64,000 nt of DNA from Mycolicibacterium senegalense (GTDB taxonomy: Bacteria; Actinomycetota; Actinomycetes; Mycobacteriales; Mycobacteriaceae): NCBI RefSeq assembly GCF_019645875.1, contig NZ_CP081000.1, forward strand, positions 3,348,001 through 3,412,000. The letters run 5' to 3'. This document shows, piece after piece, positions 29,604 to 38,883 of this stretch. The translations under genes were made by a program, and so were the position numbers. The notes beneath the pieces were generated by a model, which was given only the letters and a program-made list of their open reading frames with translations, was not told the origin of the DNA and made no database searches. Within the stretch, counting starts at the first letter, position 1, and every line of letters starts with the position of its first letter.

Positions 29604-30434
29604 ATGCGCCGATTGACATTCCTGTTGCGGCCGCAGTGGATCGCGTTGTTCGTCGTGGTCGTCGCGTTCGCCTACCTGTGTTTCACGGTGCTGGCGCCGT
29701 GGCAGCTGGGCAAGAACACCAAGACCTCGCGGGAGAACAACCAGATCAGCCACTCTCTGCAGGCCGATCCGGTGCCGGTCACCACCCTTCTGCCCCAGCA
29801 GGATTCGGCCGCGCTGGACTCCCAGTGGCAGCGCGTCACCGCCACCGGCCACTACCTGCCCAAGGCCGAGGTGCTGGTGCGGCTGCGGGTGGTCGACGGT
29901 GAACCGGCCTTCGAGGTGCTCACCCCGTTCGCGGTCGACGACGGACCGACCGTGTTGGTCAATCGCGGCTTCATCACCCCGATCGACGGGAACAAGGTTC
30001 CGCAGTTCGCTGCCGCGCCGACCGGTCGGGTGACGATCACCGCGCGGCTGCGCGACGCCGAAGCCAAGATCCCGGGTAAGGAACCGTTCCGCGGCGACGA
30101 CGGTGCACAGCAGGTGTATTCGATCAACCCCGAGCAGATCGCCTCGCTCACCGGTGTTCCGCTGACAGGGTCGTATCTGCAACTGGTAGCCGGCCAACCC
30201 GGCGGGCTCGGAGAGATCTCGCTGCCGCACCTCGACGCCGGGCCGTTCCTGTCGTACGGCATCCAGTGGATCGCCTTCGGGATCGTCGCCCCACTCGGAT
30301 TGGGTTACTTCATCTACGCCGAGGTCCAGCAGCGGCGACGCGAACGCGCGGCGGCCCAGGCCGCCTCGGCCGAACCGGCTCGCGAGCTCACCGCCGAAGA
30401 AAAGATCGCCGACCGCTACGGCAAGCGCCGCTGA
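29604..30434 (+). CDS. SURF1 family cytochrome oxidase assembly protein
   Basis: 276 residues with the SURF1 pattern of two membrane helices enclosing a soluble domain. The N-terminal helix is about 10-33 (WIALFVVVVAFAYLCFTVLA) and the C-terminal helix about 220-243. VLVNRGFITP in the middle is the conserved Asn-Arg-Gly motif. A charged tail rich in Arg, Ala and Glu follows. Assists cytochrome c oxidase maturation. Equivalent to Rv2235. Its last 47 bases overlap the convergent cobD. Confidence 0.93.
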   Translation: MRRLTFLLRPQWIALFVVVVAFAYLCFTVLAPWQLGKNTKTSRENNQISHSLQADPVPVTTLLPQQDSAALDSQWQRVTATGHYLPKAEVLVRLRVVDGEPAFEVLTPFAVDDGPTVLVNRGFITPIDGNKVPQFAAAPTGRVTITARLRDAEAKIPGKEPFRGDDGAQQVYSINPEQIASLTGVPLTGSYLQLVAGQPGGLGEISLPHLDAGPFLSYGIQWIAFGIVAPLGLGYFIYAEVQQRRRERAAAQAASAEPARELTAEEKIADRYGKRR

Positions 30435-31347
30435 CCGTCAGCAGCACCGCGACGGCCGCTGCCGCGGCCTGTACCGCGCGCGACAGCCGCACCGCGCGGG
30501 CCACGTCGTCCACTTCGGGGATCCGCCCGTCGCCCAGGGTGGGCCGGATCTCGAGCTGGTGCGCGTACTGTGTCGGGCCGCCCAGGCGCACCCCCAACGC
30601 CCCGGCGAACGACGCCTCGGCCACTCCGGCGTTCGGGCTGGGGTGGCGAGATGCGTCGCGGCGCCAGGCCCGCAGCGCCGCGGCCGGTGATCCACCCACC
30701 ACCGGCGCGCACAGCACCGTGAGCACGCCGGTCAGCCGGGCCGGCAGGTAGTTCAGCGCATCGTCGAATCTGGCTGCGGCCCAGCCGAAGTAGCGATACC
30801 GCGGCGAGCGATGCCCGATCATGGCGTCCAGTGTGTTGGCACCCCGGTACACCAGCACGCCCGGCACCCCGCCGACCGCCGCCCAGAACAGCGGCGCCAC
30901 CTGAGCATCAGAGGTGTTCTCGGCCAGCGATTCCACCGTGGCCCGGGTCAGGCCCGAGACGTCCAGTGCGGCGGGATCCCGTCCGCACAGAGAGGGCAAC
31001 AGGGCGCGGGCTCCGGCCAAGTCATCGGCGTCGAGCAGGGTCGCCATCCGGTTGCCGACCCGGTTGAGTGAGGTGCCGCCGAGCGCGATGTAGGTGGCCG
31101 CCGCCGTCATCCAGACCCGGTCACCGCGGCCGGCGGCCCAACCCAGCCCGGCCAGCCCGCCGAGCAGCAGCCCGGTGTGCAGTACACCTGCCCCACGCGT
31201 GTCGGAGTAGGTCAGCTTCTCCAACCGCGCTGCGCCGGCGCCGAACCCGGCCACCGGGTGCCCGCGGCGGGGATCACCGAGCAGCAGGTCGGCCAGGAAT
31301 CCGGCGGCGATACCGGCGGCCCCGGCAAGACTTCTCGGCGCAAACAC
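30388..31347 (-). CDS. cobD: Adenosylcobinamide-phosphate synthase CobD/CbiB
   Basis: 319-residue membrane protein that attaches aminopropanol (phosphate) to adenosylcobyric acid. Family landmarks: [42 protein letters not shown] and [30 protein letters not shown]. The last ~15 residues are encoded in DNA that also encodes the SURF1 tail on the other strand. Start GTG 31347. Equivalent to Rv2236c. The partner for the aminopropanol arm is probably the CobC-like enzyme at 27356. Confidence 0.94.
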   Translation of the reverse strand: MFAPRSLAGAAGIAAGFLADLLLGDPRRGHPVAGFGAGAARLEKLTYSDTRGAGVLHTGLLLGGLAGLGWAAGRGDRVWMTAAATYIALGGTSLNRVGNRMATLLDADDLAGARALLPSLCGRDPAALDVSGLTRATVESLAENTSDAQVAPLFWAAVGGVPGVLVYRGANTLDAMIGHRSPRYRYFGWAAARFDDALNYLPARLTGVLTVLCAPVVGGSPAAALRAWRRDASRHPSPNAGVAEASFAGALGVRLGGPTQYAHQLEIRPTLGDGRIPEVDDVARAVRLSRAVQAAAAAVAVLLTVSGACRSGRRSFLRR

Positions 31348-31383
31348 CCCGGCAGCGTCTCACAAGGTGGTCTACTCGAATTC

Positions 31384-32211
31384 ATGAGGCTGGGTCCGCC
31401 ACGACACCCGCGCCGGGTCACCGATCTGCTCAACCCGGCGGCGGCGCTGCTACCCGCGGCCAACGTCATCATGCAGCTGTCGTCCCCCGGCGTCGGTTAC
31501 GGCGTCCTGGAGAGCCCGGTGGACAGCGGCAACGTCTACAAGCACCCGTTCAAACGGGCCCGCACCACCGGCACCTACCTGGCCGCGGCCACCATGGGCA
31601 CCGATGCCGACCGCGCGAGGTTGCGCACCCAGATCGACAAGGTGCATGCGCTGGTCCGCTCGCGAGAGTCAAGCCCGGTGTCCTACAACGCTTTCGACCC
31701 CAAGCTGCAGCTGTGGGTGGCCGCCTGCCTGTACCGCTATTACGTCGACATGCACGAGTTCCTCTACGGACCGCTCGACGAGGAATCAGCCGACGCGATC
31801 TATGCCGACGCCCGCACACTGGGCACCACCTTGCAGGTGCGCGACGAGATGTGGCCGCAGGACCGCAACGCTTTCGACGCGTACTGGAAGCAGTCGCTGC
31901 AGGATCTGCGGATCGACCCGCCGGTGCGCGAGCATTTGCATGGAGTCGCCGCGATGGCGTTCCTGCCCGCGCCGCTGCGGCTGCTGGCCGGACGGTTCAA
32001 CCTGTTTGCCACCACCGGTTTTCTGCCCGCCGAGTTCCGCAGCCATATGCGGATGAGTTGGACCGCCGATCAGCAGCGGCGGTTCGAGTGGCTGTTGACC
32101 GGCCTGCGGGCGGCGGATCGTGTGATCCCTCATGAGGTGTGGTTGTTCGGCTACCAGCTCTACCTCTGGGACATGCGGATCCGCGATCGGTTCGGCAAAA
32201 GAGTGGTCTGA
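31384..32211 (+). CDS. MpaB-type oxygenase (DUF2236)
   Basis: 275 residues from ATG 31384. The family signature region is [23 protein letters not shown] followed by [33 protein letters not shown], with conserved His/Tyr expected to bind haem b. Homologues include the rubber oxygenase Lcp and the mycophenolic-acid MpaB group, but the substrate here is not known. Equivalent to Rv2237. Divergent from cobD with only 36 bases between starts. Followed 10 bases later by a VOC gene. Confidence 0.88.
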   Translation: MRLGPPRHPRRVTDLLNPAAALLPAANVIMQLSSPGVGYGVLESPVDSGNVYKHPFKRARTTGTYLAAATMGTDADRARLRTQIDKVHALVRSRESSPVSYNAFDPKLQLWVAACLYRYYVDMHEFLYGPLDEESADAIYADARTLGTTLQVRDEMWPQDRNAFDAYWKQSLQDLRIDPPVREHLHGVAAMAFLPAPLRLLAGRFNLFATTGFLPAEFRSHMRMSWTADQQRRFEWLLTGLRAADRVIPHEVWLFGYQLYLWDMRIRDRFGKRVV

Positions 32212-32221
32212 GGAGGCCGAT

Positions 32222-32614
32222 ATGACGTTTCCAGCGTTGGCTCATGTGGCGGTCACCGTCCGCGATCTCGCGGTCAGCGGCCCGTGGTACCGGACGCTGT
32301 TCGACGCCGACCCGGTGCTCGACGAGGACACCGACGCCGGCTTCCACCACCAAGTTTGGCTGCTGGAGAACGGCACGCTGTTCGGCATCCACCAACACCG
32401 AAATCCCGCGCCCGACGAGCGTTTCAGCGAGTTCCGGGTGGGCCTTGACCACGTCGGCTTCGGCTGCGCGTCGCGAGCGGACCTGGAGGCTTGGGTGGAC
32501 CGGCTCGACGGGCTGGGCATCGCCCACGGAGGCATCGTCGACGCGCCGTACGGGTCGGGGCTCAGTTTCCGCGATCCTGACGGCATCGCCCTGGAATTCT
32601 TCGCCGGAGCCTGA
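32222..32614 (+). CDS. VOC family protein
   Basis: 130 residues from ATG 32222 with an excellent GAGGAGG ribosome site. One glyoxalase-fold module: LAHVAVTVRDLAVSGPWYRTLFDADPVLDED at the N-terminus, LDHVGFGCASRADLEAWVDRLD in the middle and YGSGLSFRDPDGIALEFFA at the end. Metal-ligand His7, His near LDHVGF and Glu in LEFF are all in place. Substrate unknown. Likely co-transcribed with the MpaB-type oxygenase. Confidence 0.9.
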   Translation: MTFPALAHVAVTVRDLAVSGPWYRTLFDADPVLDEDTDAGFHHQVWLLENGTLFGIHQHRNPAPDERFSEFRVGLDHVGFGCASRADLEAWVDRLDGLGIAHGGIVDAPYGSGLSFRDPDGIALEFFAGA

Positions 32615-32675
32615 ACTCGGGTGGTACCGCAGGGTATCGCCGCGTCCGCGGATATGATCCGACGCGGAGGTCCCC

Positions 32676-33179
32676 TTGAAAGACGCCATTGTCCTGGTTG
32701 CCGTTTCGCTGGCAATCGGATTCGCGCTCGGTGGCCTTCAGGCCTCGGCCCCACCGGCGCCGGTCCCCGAACCACCGGCTCCACCGCTGCCTCGCCCCGG
32801 CGTCTACACCGTCACCGAAACCTCGGGCGACGCCGCACCGCAACCCTACGACTGGATGCTGTCGGGCTGCGGGCCACGATGCCTGCGCGTGCACTCCCCC
32901 GCGACCGAAGGCGCATGGCAACTGGACCTGGCATGGGACTCCGGCGCCGATCGGCACAAAGGCGCGTGGGTCGGTGAGCGCGTCAACCCCGGCATGCAGT
33001 GCAAGGCCGGCGCCCTCGCGGAGAAGACCGGCCCGGTCGCGTTCAAGTACGTCATCAGGCGCGATCTCACGGGGTTCGTGAACATGAAGTTCTCCGAGGA
33101 CAACCCGTCGTGCTGGGGTGAGACCGTCATGCGCGGCCAGGAACTCACGCTGAAACGCGCGAAGTCGGTGTGGTCCTAG
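32676..33179 (+). CDS. Small exported protein of unknown function
   Basis: 167 residues from TTG 32676, with a GGAGG ribosome site about 8 bases upstream. An N-terminal hydrophobic segment (AIVLVAVSLAIGFALGGLQA) looks like a signal peptide or anchor. A Pro-rich stretch (APPAPVPEPPAPPLPRPG) follows. The rest is a globular domain with four cysteines, two of them in SGCGPRCLRVHS. Not recognised beyond its resemblance to small mycobacterial secreted proteins. Last apparently intact gene before the accessory region. Confidence 0.75.
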   Translation: MKDAIVLVAVSLAIGFALGGLQASAPPAPVPEPPAPPLPRPGVYTVTETSGDAAPQPYDWMLSGCGPRCLRVHSPATEGAWQLDLAWDSGADRHKGAWVGERVNPGMQCKAGALAEKTGPVAFKYVIRRDLTGFVNMKFSEDNPSCWGETVMRGQELTLKRAKSVWS

Positions 33180-33239
33180 GACCGGATGGTGGATTGTGTT
33201 GCTCAAATTGCGGTCGACAGCCAAGCCCAACTCGCCGTA

Positions 33240-33650
33240 CTACCTGGCTGTCGGAGCCTTCAGCGCTTGGGACAAATGCGCGACGAGTTCGTCGGCCACC
33301 TCATCTGCTGGGCGGTCGCGCTCGCGGTTCACGCAGTCGGCCAACCAAACCTGCAACGCCGAGATCGCCAGCCCGGCCACGATAGTGGGCCTCGTCATGG
33401 AAACCTCGCCCGCTGCGATGGCGTCTTCCGCCAGACCAGTCACAATGCCGAGGCCAGTGCGCCAGACATCGCGCTGGACGCCACGACCCTGTTCGAGGCC
33501 GGCAGTAGCCCAGCTCCATCCCTCTTTGATGTGAAGTCGATGATGAGGTCGTAACGGCCGATTGATTGCGGCAAAAGATGTTGCTGAGGCGGCGGGGGCG
33601 GTGATTGAGGACGCCAGCGAACGGCGATGGCAGACCGGCGGCGCGGCATC
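33240..33650 (-). pseudogene. Frameshifted TetR-type regulator remnant
   Basis: The stretch 33180-33709 has no intact gene but a broken reading on the minus strand. One frame (to the stop near 33240) gives a typical TetR C-terminal half: DVWRTGLGIVTGLAEDAIA, ISALQVWLADCVNRERDRP, ADELVAHLSQ. The recognition-helix-like piece IGRYDLIIDFTSKRDG is in another frame (about 33515-33570), and SITAPAASATSFAAI is back in the first. No good start precedes it. I read this as a degraded regulator with compensating indels. An alternative is a short divergent gene in one frame. Confidence 0.45.
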
Positions 33651-33709
33651 TACCGCGCCCCCTGGCAACCCTGCGATGACATGCCAGAATGTCGGGGCCC
33701 GGCCCTACG

Positions 33710-34174
33710 ATGCGCTCCATGACCCTGGAGTTCGTCGACTACCGGCGCGGGACCGCCGACAAGTACACGTGGAAACCGCCGTTCGACTGGTCCGTCTCCT
33801 ACGAGCAGGAGCGCTGGTGGGACGAGCCGCGCGACTACGTTCCGGAGCCGTGGTTCCTGCAGGTGTTGCAGTCCGGGGTCGAAGTGGCACGGGTCGAGCT
33901 GGACGACCCCGGCGCCGTCAACCCGGAGTACGAGGACGTACCTGCACTGGGTGACGAGCGGCTGGAGATTCAGCTCATAGAGGTGTCCACAGCTGCGCGA
34001 AGGCAAAGGATCGGGACGTCGATCGTGCGGGCGATCGAAGCTCGGTTCCCCGATCGCAGGCTGTTCGCCTACTCCGAAGGCGCAGACGAGTTCTGGGCCC
34101 ATCTCGGCTGGAAACCCCACTACCGCCCCAGCCGACCACCAGCACGCACGCTGTTCATTCAGCCGGGTCGGTAG
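33710..34174 (+). CDS. GNAT family N-acetyltransferase
   Basis: About 154 residues from ATG 33710; ATG 33719 and 33689 are alternatives. The acetyl-CoA loop is STAARRQRIGTSIVRAIEARFPDRRLFAYSEG, matching the R/Q-x-x-G-x-G/A GNAT signature, and FWAHLGWKPHYRP is the usual C-terminal strand. The N-terminal 60 residues are Trp/Tyr/Glu-rich. Substrate unknown. It lies at the left border of the accessory region. Confidence 0.78.
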   Translation: MRSMTLEFVDYRRGTADKYTWKPPFDWSVSYEQERWWDEPRDYVPEPWFLQVLQSGVEVARVELDDPGAVNPEYEDVPALGDERLEIQLIEVSTAARRQRIGTSIVRAIEARFPDRRLFAYSEGADEFWAHLGWKPHYRPSRPPARTLFIQPGR

Positions 34175-34325
34175 CGGTCCGCCCCTCCAGCCCCTGAGCC
34201 GCCTCCCCGTTCGTCACCAGCCTGGTCCCGCGCAGCAGGCGGTGCCAGCTGCGTTCCTGGGCGAAGTAGGCCTCCACGGCAAGTAGCAGCTCCGGGCCGG
34301 GAAAGTCCTCCGCGCATTCGTCCAC
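34155..34325 (-). CDS. Possible small ORF or gene fragment
   Basis: A 56-codon reading on the minus strand from GTG 34325 to a TGA at 34155-34157, with host-like codon use and few rare codons. The product reads VDECAEDFPGPELLLAVEAYF then AQERSWHRLLRGTRLVTNGE and ends Asp-Pro-Ala-Glu. It is acidic and helical, and I recognise no family. A TAA lies just upstream in frame. It overlaps the GNAT 3' end by 20 bases. It may be the 3' remnant of a larger gene cut by an insertion event. Confidence 0.35.
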   Translation of the reverse strand: MDECAEDFPGPELLLAVEAYFAQERSWHRLLRGTRLVTNGEAAQGLEGRTATDPAE

Positions 34326-34406
34326 AACGGTTTATACGCGCCCCGCAGATGATCGGTTCCATCGAGTTTCGCGGTGTCTGCACCCTCGCTGTCTACTGTC
34401 CGGCCC

Positions 34407-35357
34407 ATGATGCCCAACATGATGAACCGCCCTACCGGCGTCCCCGTGGCGGCCTACACGGCGTTGTCCGAAGTCATCCTCCGGTTTGCCGATGCGGTGG
34501 AAAGCCTGATCACAGGCGACCTCCGCCAGCCCTTTTCTCGCATCCCCAGCGAGGCTGTGCGCGACCGCGCAGCTGACGGCGAGCACCTCGGGACGCGGAC
34601 CAAAACGGCTCTGACCAACCTGGCGATGAATCAGAGCTACTCCGCTGCGGCGCAATGCGACCTCCTCCGCGGGATTGCGGCGGCGCTACCGGCAGAGAAG
34701 GTCTTCTTCTCGCCGTACCCATTGGCGCGGACCTGCGCGGTGACAGCCGCGAAGGCATGGTTCATCGTCAGCGGCCCCACCCGTGAAGAACGCCTGCAGC
34801 GCTATCTGAACGAGGAGTTGGGCGCCATCTACGGAGCCGCGTGGGACTTCAACGATTCGGACAGCCTCGCCGACATCGCTGCCCTGACGGACGGTTACGT
34901 CGCGGTTGGTGCGACTGCTGGTCTGCGGAGCCTGCGAAAGAACAACCCGAACAACTGGGATGCGCCGTACCTAGTCCGTTCCGACCAGGGGCGGCGGGAT
35001 ACGCCGCCTTCGGAGACCACCATCGTGCGGGAGATGTTCACCGCGTCCGGCTTTGGAGCCGACCAGGCGGGCAAGCCGTATGCGTTGCTCTCCGCTGCGA
35101 CGCATGGGCGCTTCACCCAGTCCGGTGTTTCCGAGTCGATCCTCACCGGCCGAACCGAGTTCGGCGTGCAGATGCGGGCTTTCCACTCTTCTGCCGAGAC
35201 GTCGGCCAAGGTGACGGTGCTCGCCGCGATCGCGGCGCGGACCCATCTGCGGGCGCTGGCCAGGTACGCGAACGAGCCACAGGAGCTCGTAGACGACCGC
35301 CTGGGTGGCCCGCTCGCGGAGTGGTGCGCGGCGGGAGAAGTTGAGGTTCCGGACTGA
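34407..35357 (+). CDS. Helical protein of unknown function upstream of the NACHT gene
   Basis: 316 residues from ATG 34407; GTG 34374 would add 11. Not recognised. The protein is mostly alpha-helical. LARTCAVTAAKAWFIVSGPT followed by ERLQRYLNEELGAIYGAAWD resembles helical actinobacterial proteins that often accompany defence or toxin genes. A Gly/Ala-rich middle and the C-terminal helix ARTHLRALARYANEPQELVDDRL follow. Same strand as the NACHT gene, 156 bases upstream with no strong terminator between, so a functional link is possible but unproven. Confidence 0.7.
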   Translation: MMPNMMNRPTGVPVAAYTALSEVILRFADAVESLITGDLRQPFSRIPSEAVRDRAADGEHLGTRTKTALTNLAMNQSYSAAAQCDLLRGIAAALPAEKVFFSPYPLARTCAVTAAKAWFIVSGPTREERLQRYLNEELGAIYGAAWDFNDSDSLADIAALTDGYVAVGATAGLRSLRKNNPNNWDAPYLVRSDQGRRDTPPSETTIVREMFTASGFGADQAGKPYALLSAATHGRFTQSGVSESILTGRTEFGVQMRAFHSSAETSAKVTVLAAIAARTHLRALARYANEPQELVDDRLGGPLAEWCAAGEVEVPD

Positions 35358-35513
35358 GTGAGGTCGCGCGGCACTACCGCCCGAGGAACTAGTTCGACAG
35401 CACGGACGGCAACCTGTCCGATCGCGTCGGTGTTTCCAGGTTGAATAGGCACCGAGCATTCGAAGTTCCCGAGGGCAGTGCCGGCACGGTCGGGATGAAG
35501 TGAGGAGTCAGCC

Positions 35514-38500
35514 TTGGCCGAGAGTCGACATCGCTACCTCTACGAGCGCCTGGGCGACCACGATTTCCAGCAGCTCGTCAACGCCCTGCTTGCCGCTCAG
35601 TTCCCCAACTTCACCCCGATGGCGCTACGCCAGGCCGACGGCGGCATAGATGGGCTGCGCAAACTCGGCCCGGCATCGGTGTTGATCTACCAGGTCAAGT
35701 GGTCCGTATCCGGCTCGGAGAAGAACGCCGTTAGCTGGCTGGACGCCGTCGTGAAAAAGGAGCTGGACAACCTGCGGCGGCTGGCGGCGGAAGGCGTACT
35801 GCACTACGTCCTGGTGACGAACGTGCCGAGCACCGCCAAACCCGGATCCGGCACCTTCGTCCAGCTGAACAAGAAGCTCGACGAGTACGCCAAGGAACTC
35901 GGCTTCGACGAGATGTCCTGCATTTGGCGTGAGGCCCTTAACTCGTGGCTCGACAACTCCGAGGACGCGATCAAGTGGGCCTACGCCGACATGCTCGCCG
36001 GCTGGGATCTCATCCGGTTCCTGGTCGCCGAACAGGTCGGAGCCACCAAGAACCAGGCGGACCGCAAGCTGATCCGACAAGTCGCCGCGTCGCAGTGGGA
36101 CGACGACCAGCGGGTCAAGTTCAGCCAGGTCGAAGTGGACCGGAAAAGGATGGTCGACCTCTTCGTCGACGTCACCGCGGACCTCGTCCACTCCCCGAAG
36201 AAAGTTCGTGCTCATGACCTCACCTCGATTGAACTCGGCGGCGCTGCGCATCACCTGCTGCACACGGCGGCGCCGTTCACGTTGGTGCGAGGCGCTCCGG
36301 GGCAGGGCAAGTCCACCCTCAGCCAGTACATCTGCCAGGTGCACCGCAGCGCGTTCATACCGGAATCGGAGAGGCCCAAGACGCTGCCTGTGCTGGAGAA
36401 CCCCCGGTTCCCGATCCGGTTGGACCTCAGTGACTACGCGCTGTGGCTCGCCGGCAACGACGTGTGGGGCCACTCCGACGAGCGCAAGTCACGGAGGGAC
36501 AAGGCGCGCAAGGGCGAGAAGGCAACCGTCGAGTGCTTCATCGCCGACCTGATGACGCACGAAAGTGGCGGCATCACCGCCACCGCCGACATGGTGCAGG
36601 GGATCTTCGAGCGGGTGCCCAGTCTCGTCGTGCTCGACGGCCTCGATGAAGTCGGAAGCGCCAGCACTCGGCGGCGGGTCGTCAACGAGATCGACGCGTT
36701 CGCCGGCCGAGGCAAGACCTACACCGAGCCGCTCAAGGTGGTTGTCACCACCCGCCCGAGCGCGGGTGAGCTCCCGGAGCCGGCACCGGACAAGTTCGAG
36801 ATCATCGCGCTCAACCAGCTCACCGGCGAGCAGCGAGCCGACTACCTGCGCAGGTGGTGCATCGTCCGCGAAATCAAGGCCGGGGACGGCCGCGCGCTGC
36901 GGGCGAGCTTCCAGGAAAAGAGCCGCGAGCCGTATATCCATGAGCTCGCCGGGAACCCGATGCAGTTGACGATCCTGCTGGATCTCCTCCATCAGCAGGG
37001 GGCGGCCACACCCACGCAGCGGACCGACCTCTACGACACATACGTCGACCTCCTCCTCGCGCGCGAGGCGAACAAGCACCCCAAGGCCGTGAAGGACCAC
37101 AAGGAGGAGTTGCTCGAGATCATCCCGTTCCTCGGCTGGTACCTGCACGCGCACACTGAGGAGTCGCAGATCAACGGCCGCATGAGCATCAACGACCTGA
37201 AGGCAGCGATGCGCCACTTCCAGCGCACCTACGGCAACCAGGAGTCGATCGTGGACGAGCTCTTCGTAGGCGTCAGCGACCGCCTGTGGGCTCTGACCAG
37301 CCAAGTGGACGGCACCTACGAGTTCGAAGTCCTATCGCTCCGTGAGTACTTCGCCGCGCGGTTCCTCTACCGCAACGCCGGTGAGGACAACCCCCACTTC
37401 GACAGCACCGCCGTTCTCCGGGAGCTCCTACGCCGCCCGTACTGGCTGAACACCGCCAGGTTCTACGGCGGCAACGCGAAGGGCAGCAACGTCTACGTCC
37501 TGGCCGCCGGCATCGACCAGGAGTTGTCGCAAACCTCCTCACCTGCGTCGTACATCGCCGCGTGGACGCTGCTGACCGACGGCGTGTTCCAGCGCCGACC
37601 TCGCGAGGCCCGCAAGGTGCTGACCGCTCTCTGCTCCGAGGTGGGGATCCCGATCCTGTTGTCGGCCCTCGACCGGCGCGACATCGTCGCCCTTCCCGAG
37701 CTACCCGTTCTCCCCGCCGAGGACGGTGCCGATCCGACGTGGTTGCGCCTGACCGCGCTGATCAGCAAGAACCCGAGTGATAACGCCAACCCCCAGCGTG
37801 TACGGGTGCTTCGTGAGCTGATCAACCAGCGCCGTGAGTTCGCGAAGTGGTGGTACGAGCAGCTGACCGCCGCGATCGGCACGGAACAACAGAACGCGTG
37901 GCTCGCCATCGCAGCCTGCTGCGAGGCCGGAGCCGGGATGACCGCGGATTTCGAGGACATGGACCTCTCCGACGGCGCCGCCGAGCTCTACCTCAGTACA
38001 GGCCTGGCCCCAACCTCCGGAGGCTCGTTCGAGACCGCGCTGCTCGCCGCGGTGCTGAACGGCGAGTGCCCGTGCGTCACCTCGACCTCCTCCATGCCGG
38101 CGCAAGTCGCCGCGGCGCTGGCACCCGGGGAGTTCTTCACCAGCTCCACCACCGGGTTCATCTCCGGTGACGCCCGGGCGAAGCGGCGTCGGTCTGAGGC
38201 CATCACGCAGCTGCGGAAGGCCAGCTCGCCGTGGGAGGAGATCGCCAAGACGCGCGGGTACAAGCCCGGATACAAGGGCAGCACCTTCCCGTGGGCGGAC
38301 ACCGCCGCAGCCGTGCACGATCACGTCGGACGCTGCTGGGCCGCCTCGGAGATCGCGATCATCGGCGCGGCGTCCCCGTTCAAGGTCGCGTACACCAAGC
38401 GACCCGAGGCCACCGCATTCGGGCCGACAGGTCACCCATCCGAACTCCTCGCGCAGTCGCGGACCAACGCGGGCAAGGCCAGCTGGTGGCGCGAGCAGCT

Positions 38501-38873
38501 GGGAGACGTCCACTCCGACCTCGAACGAGCAGAGTGGGCGTTGGCGCTGTGGTGCGTCGCGACGGGCCCAGTGGTCTCCGAACTGCTGCCCGAGCTCGCG
38601 GAGGTTCTCGCGCAGCTTCCGGACTCGCGCCGGCGGACGGTCCTACGTGCGGCGGAGCAGATCGCGCGCTTCGGCTGGTTGGAGAGGCGGCCAGTCTCCG
38701 GAAGTACGACCGACGAGGAGCTGGAGGCAATCAACCAGCTCCGAGTGCCCGTACCGTCGGCCGAACCAGGCGACGGGACCGGATCGAGCGGTCAGACAAC
38801 GCTGCCCTCCCTCCTCAGCGTCGCTCGCGCGGACCGGTGGCTCAAGGTCGACTCGCAGTCCGTGTACAAGTAG
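35514..38873 (+). CDS. NACHT ATPase with N-terminal Mrr-like nuclease domain
   Basis: 1119 residues from TTG 35514 (ribosome site GAGGAG at 35502-35507). The N-terminal ~150 residues look like a PD-(D/E)xK restriction-type nuclease: LGDHDFQQLVNALLAAQFPN, then GGIDGLRK with Asp46 and IYQVKW (Gln60, Lys62). The NACHT domain has Walker A GAPGQGKST (about 260-268) and Walker B SLVVLDGLDEVGS (about 369-381), with VVTTRPSAGELPEP as a sensor-like strand. The helical C-terminal half (about 550-1119) is probably the recognition part. Architecture matches bacterial NACHT (bNACHT/Avs-like) anti-phage proteins: the C-terminus senses a phage component and the nuclease is released. Not seen in M. tuberculosis at this locus. 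Confidence 0.88.
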   Translation: MAESRHRYLYERLGDHDFQQLVNALLAAQFPNFTPMALRQADGGIDGLRKLGPASVLIYQVKWSVSGSEKNAVSWLDAVVKKELDNLRRLAAEGVLHYVLVTNVPSTAKPGSGTFVQLNKKLDEYAKELGFDEMSCIWREALNSWLDNSEDAIKWAYADMLAGWDLIRFLVAEQVGATKNQADRKLIRQVAASQWDDDQRVKFSQVEVDRKRMVDLFVDVTADLVHSPKKVRAHDLTSIELGGAAHHLLHTAAPFTLVRGAPGQGKSTLSQYICQVHRSAFIPESERPKTLPVLENPRFPIRLDLSDYALWLAGNDVWGHSDERKSRRDKARKGEKATVECFIADLMTHESGGITATADMVQGIFERVPSLVVLDGLDEVGSASTRRRVVNEIDAFAGRGKTYTEPLKVVVTTRPSAGELPEPAPDKFEIIALNQLTGEQRADYLRRWCIVREIKAGDGRALRASFQEKSREPYIHELAGNPMQLTILLDLLHQQGAATPTQRTDLYDTYVDLLLAREANKHPKAVKDHKEELLEIIPFLGWYLHAHTEESQINGRMSINDLKAAMRHFQRTYGNQESIVDELFVGVSDRLWALTSQVDGTYEFEVLSLREYFAARFLYRNAGEDNPHFDSTAVLRELLRRPYWLNTARFYGGNAKGSNVYVLAAGIDQELSQTSSPASYIAAWTLLTDGVFQRRPREARKVLTALCSEVGIPILLSALDRRDIVALPELPVLPAEDGADPTWLRLTALISKNPSDNANPQRVRVLRELINQRREFAKWWYEQLTAAIGTEQQNAWLAIAACCEAGAGMTADFEDMDLSDGAAELYLSTGLAPTSGGSFETALLAAVLNGECPCVTSTSSMPAQVAAALAPGEFFTSSTTGFISGDARAKRRRSEAITQLRKASSPWEEIAKTRGYKPGYKGSTFPWADTAAAVHDHVGRCWAASEIAIIGAASPFKVAYTKRPEATAFGPTGHPSELLAQSRTNAGKASWWREQLGDVHSDLERAEWALALWCVATGPVVSELLPELAEVLAQLPDSRRRTVLRAAEQIARFGWLERRPVSGSTTDEELEAINQLRVPVPSAEPGDGTGSSGQTTLPSLLSVARADRWLKVDSQSVYK

Positions 38874-38883
38874 CTGGCCAGCG

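Noticed and set aside
33186..33554. Plus-strand ORF of 122 codons opposite the TetR remnant
   Set aside because: Composition and lack of any recognisable domain fit a shadow of the minus-strand remnant.
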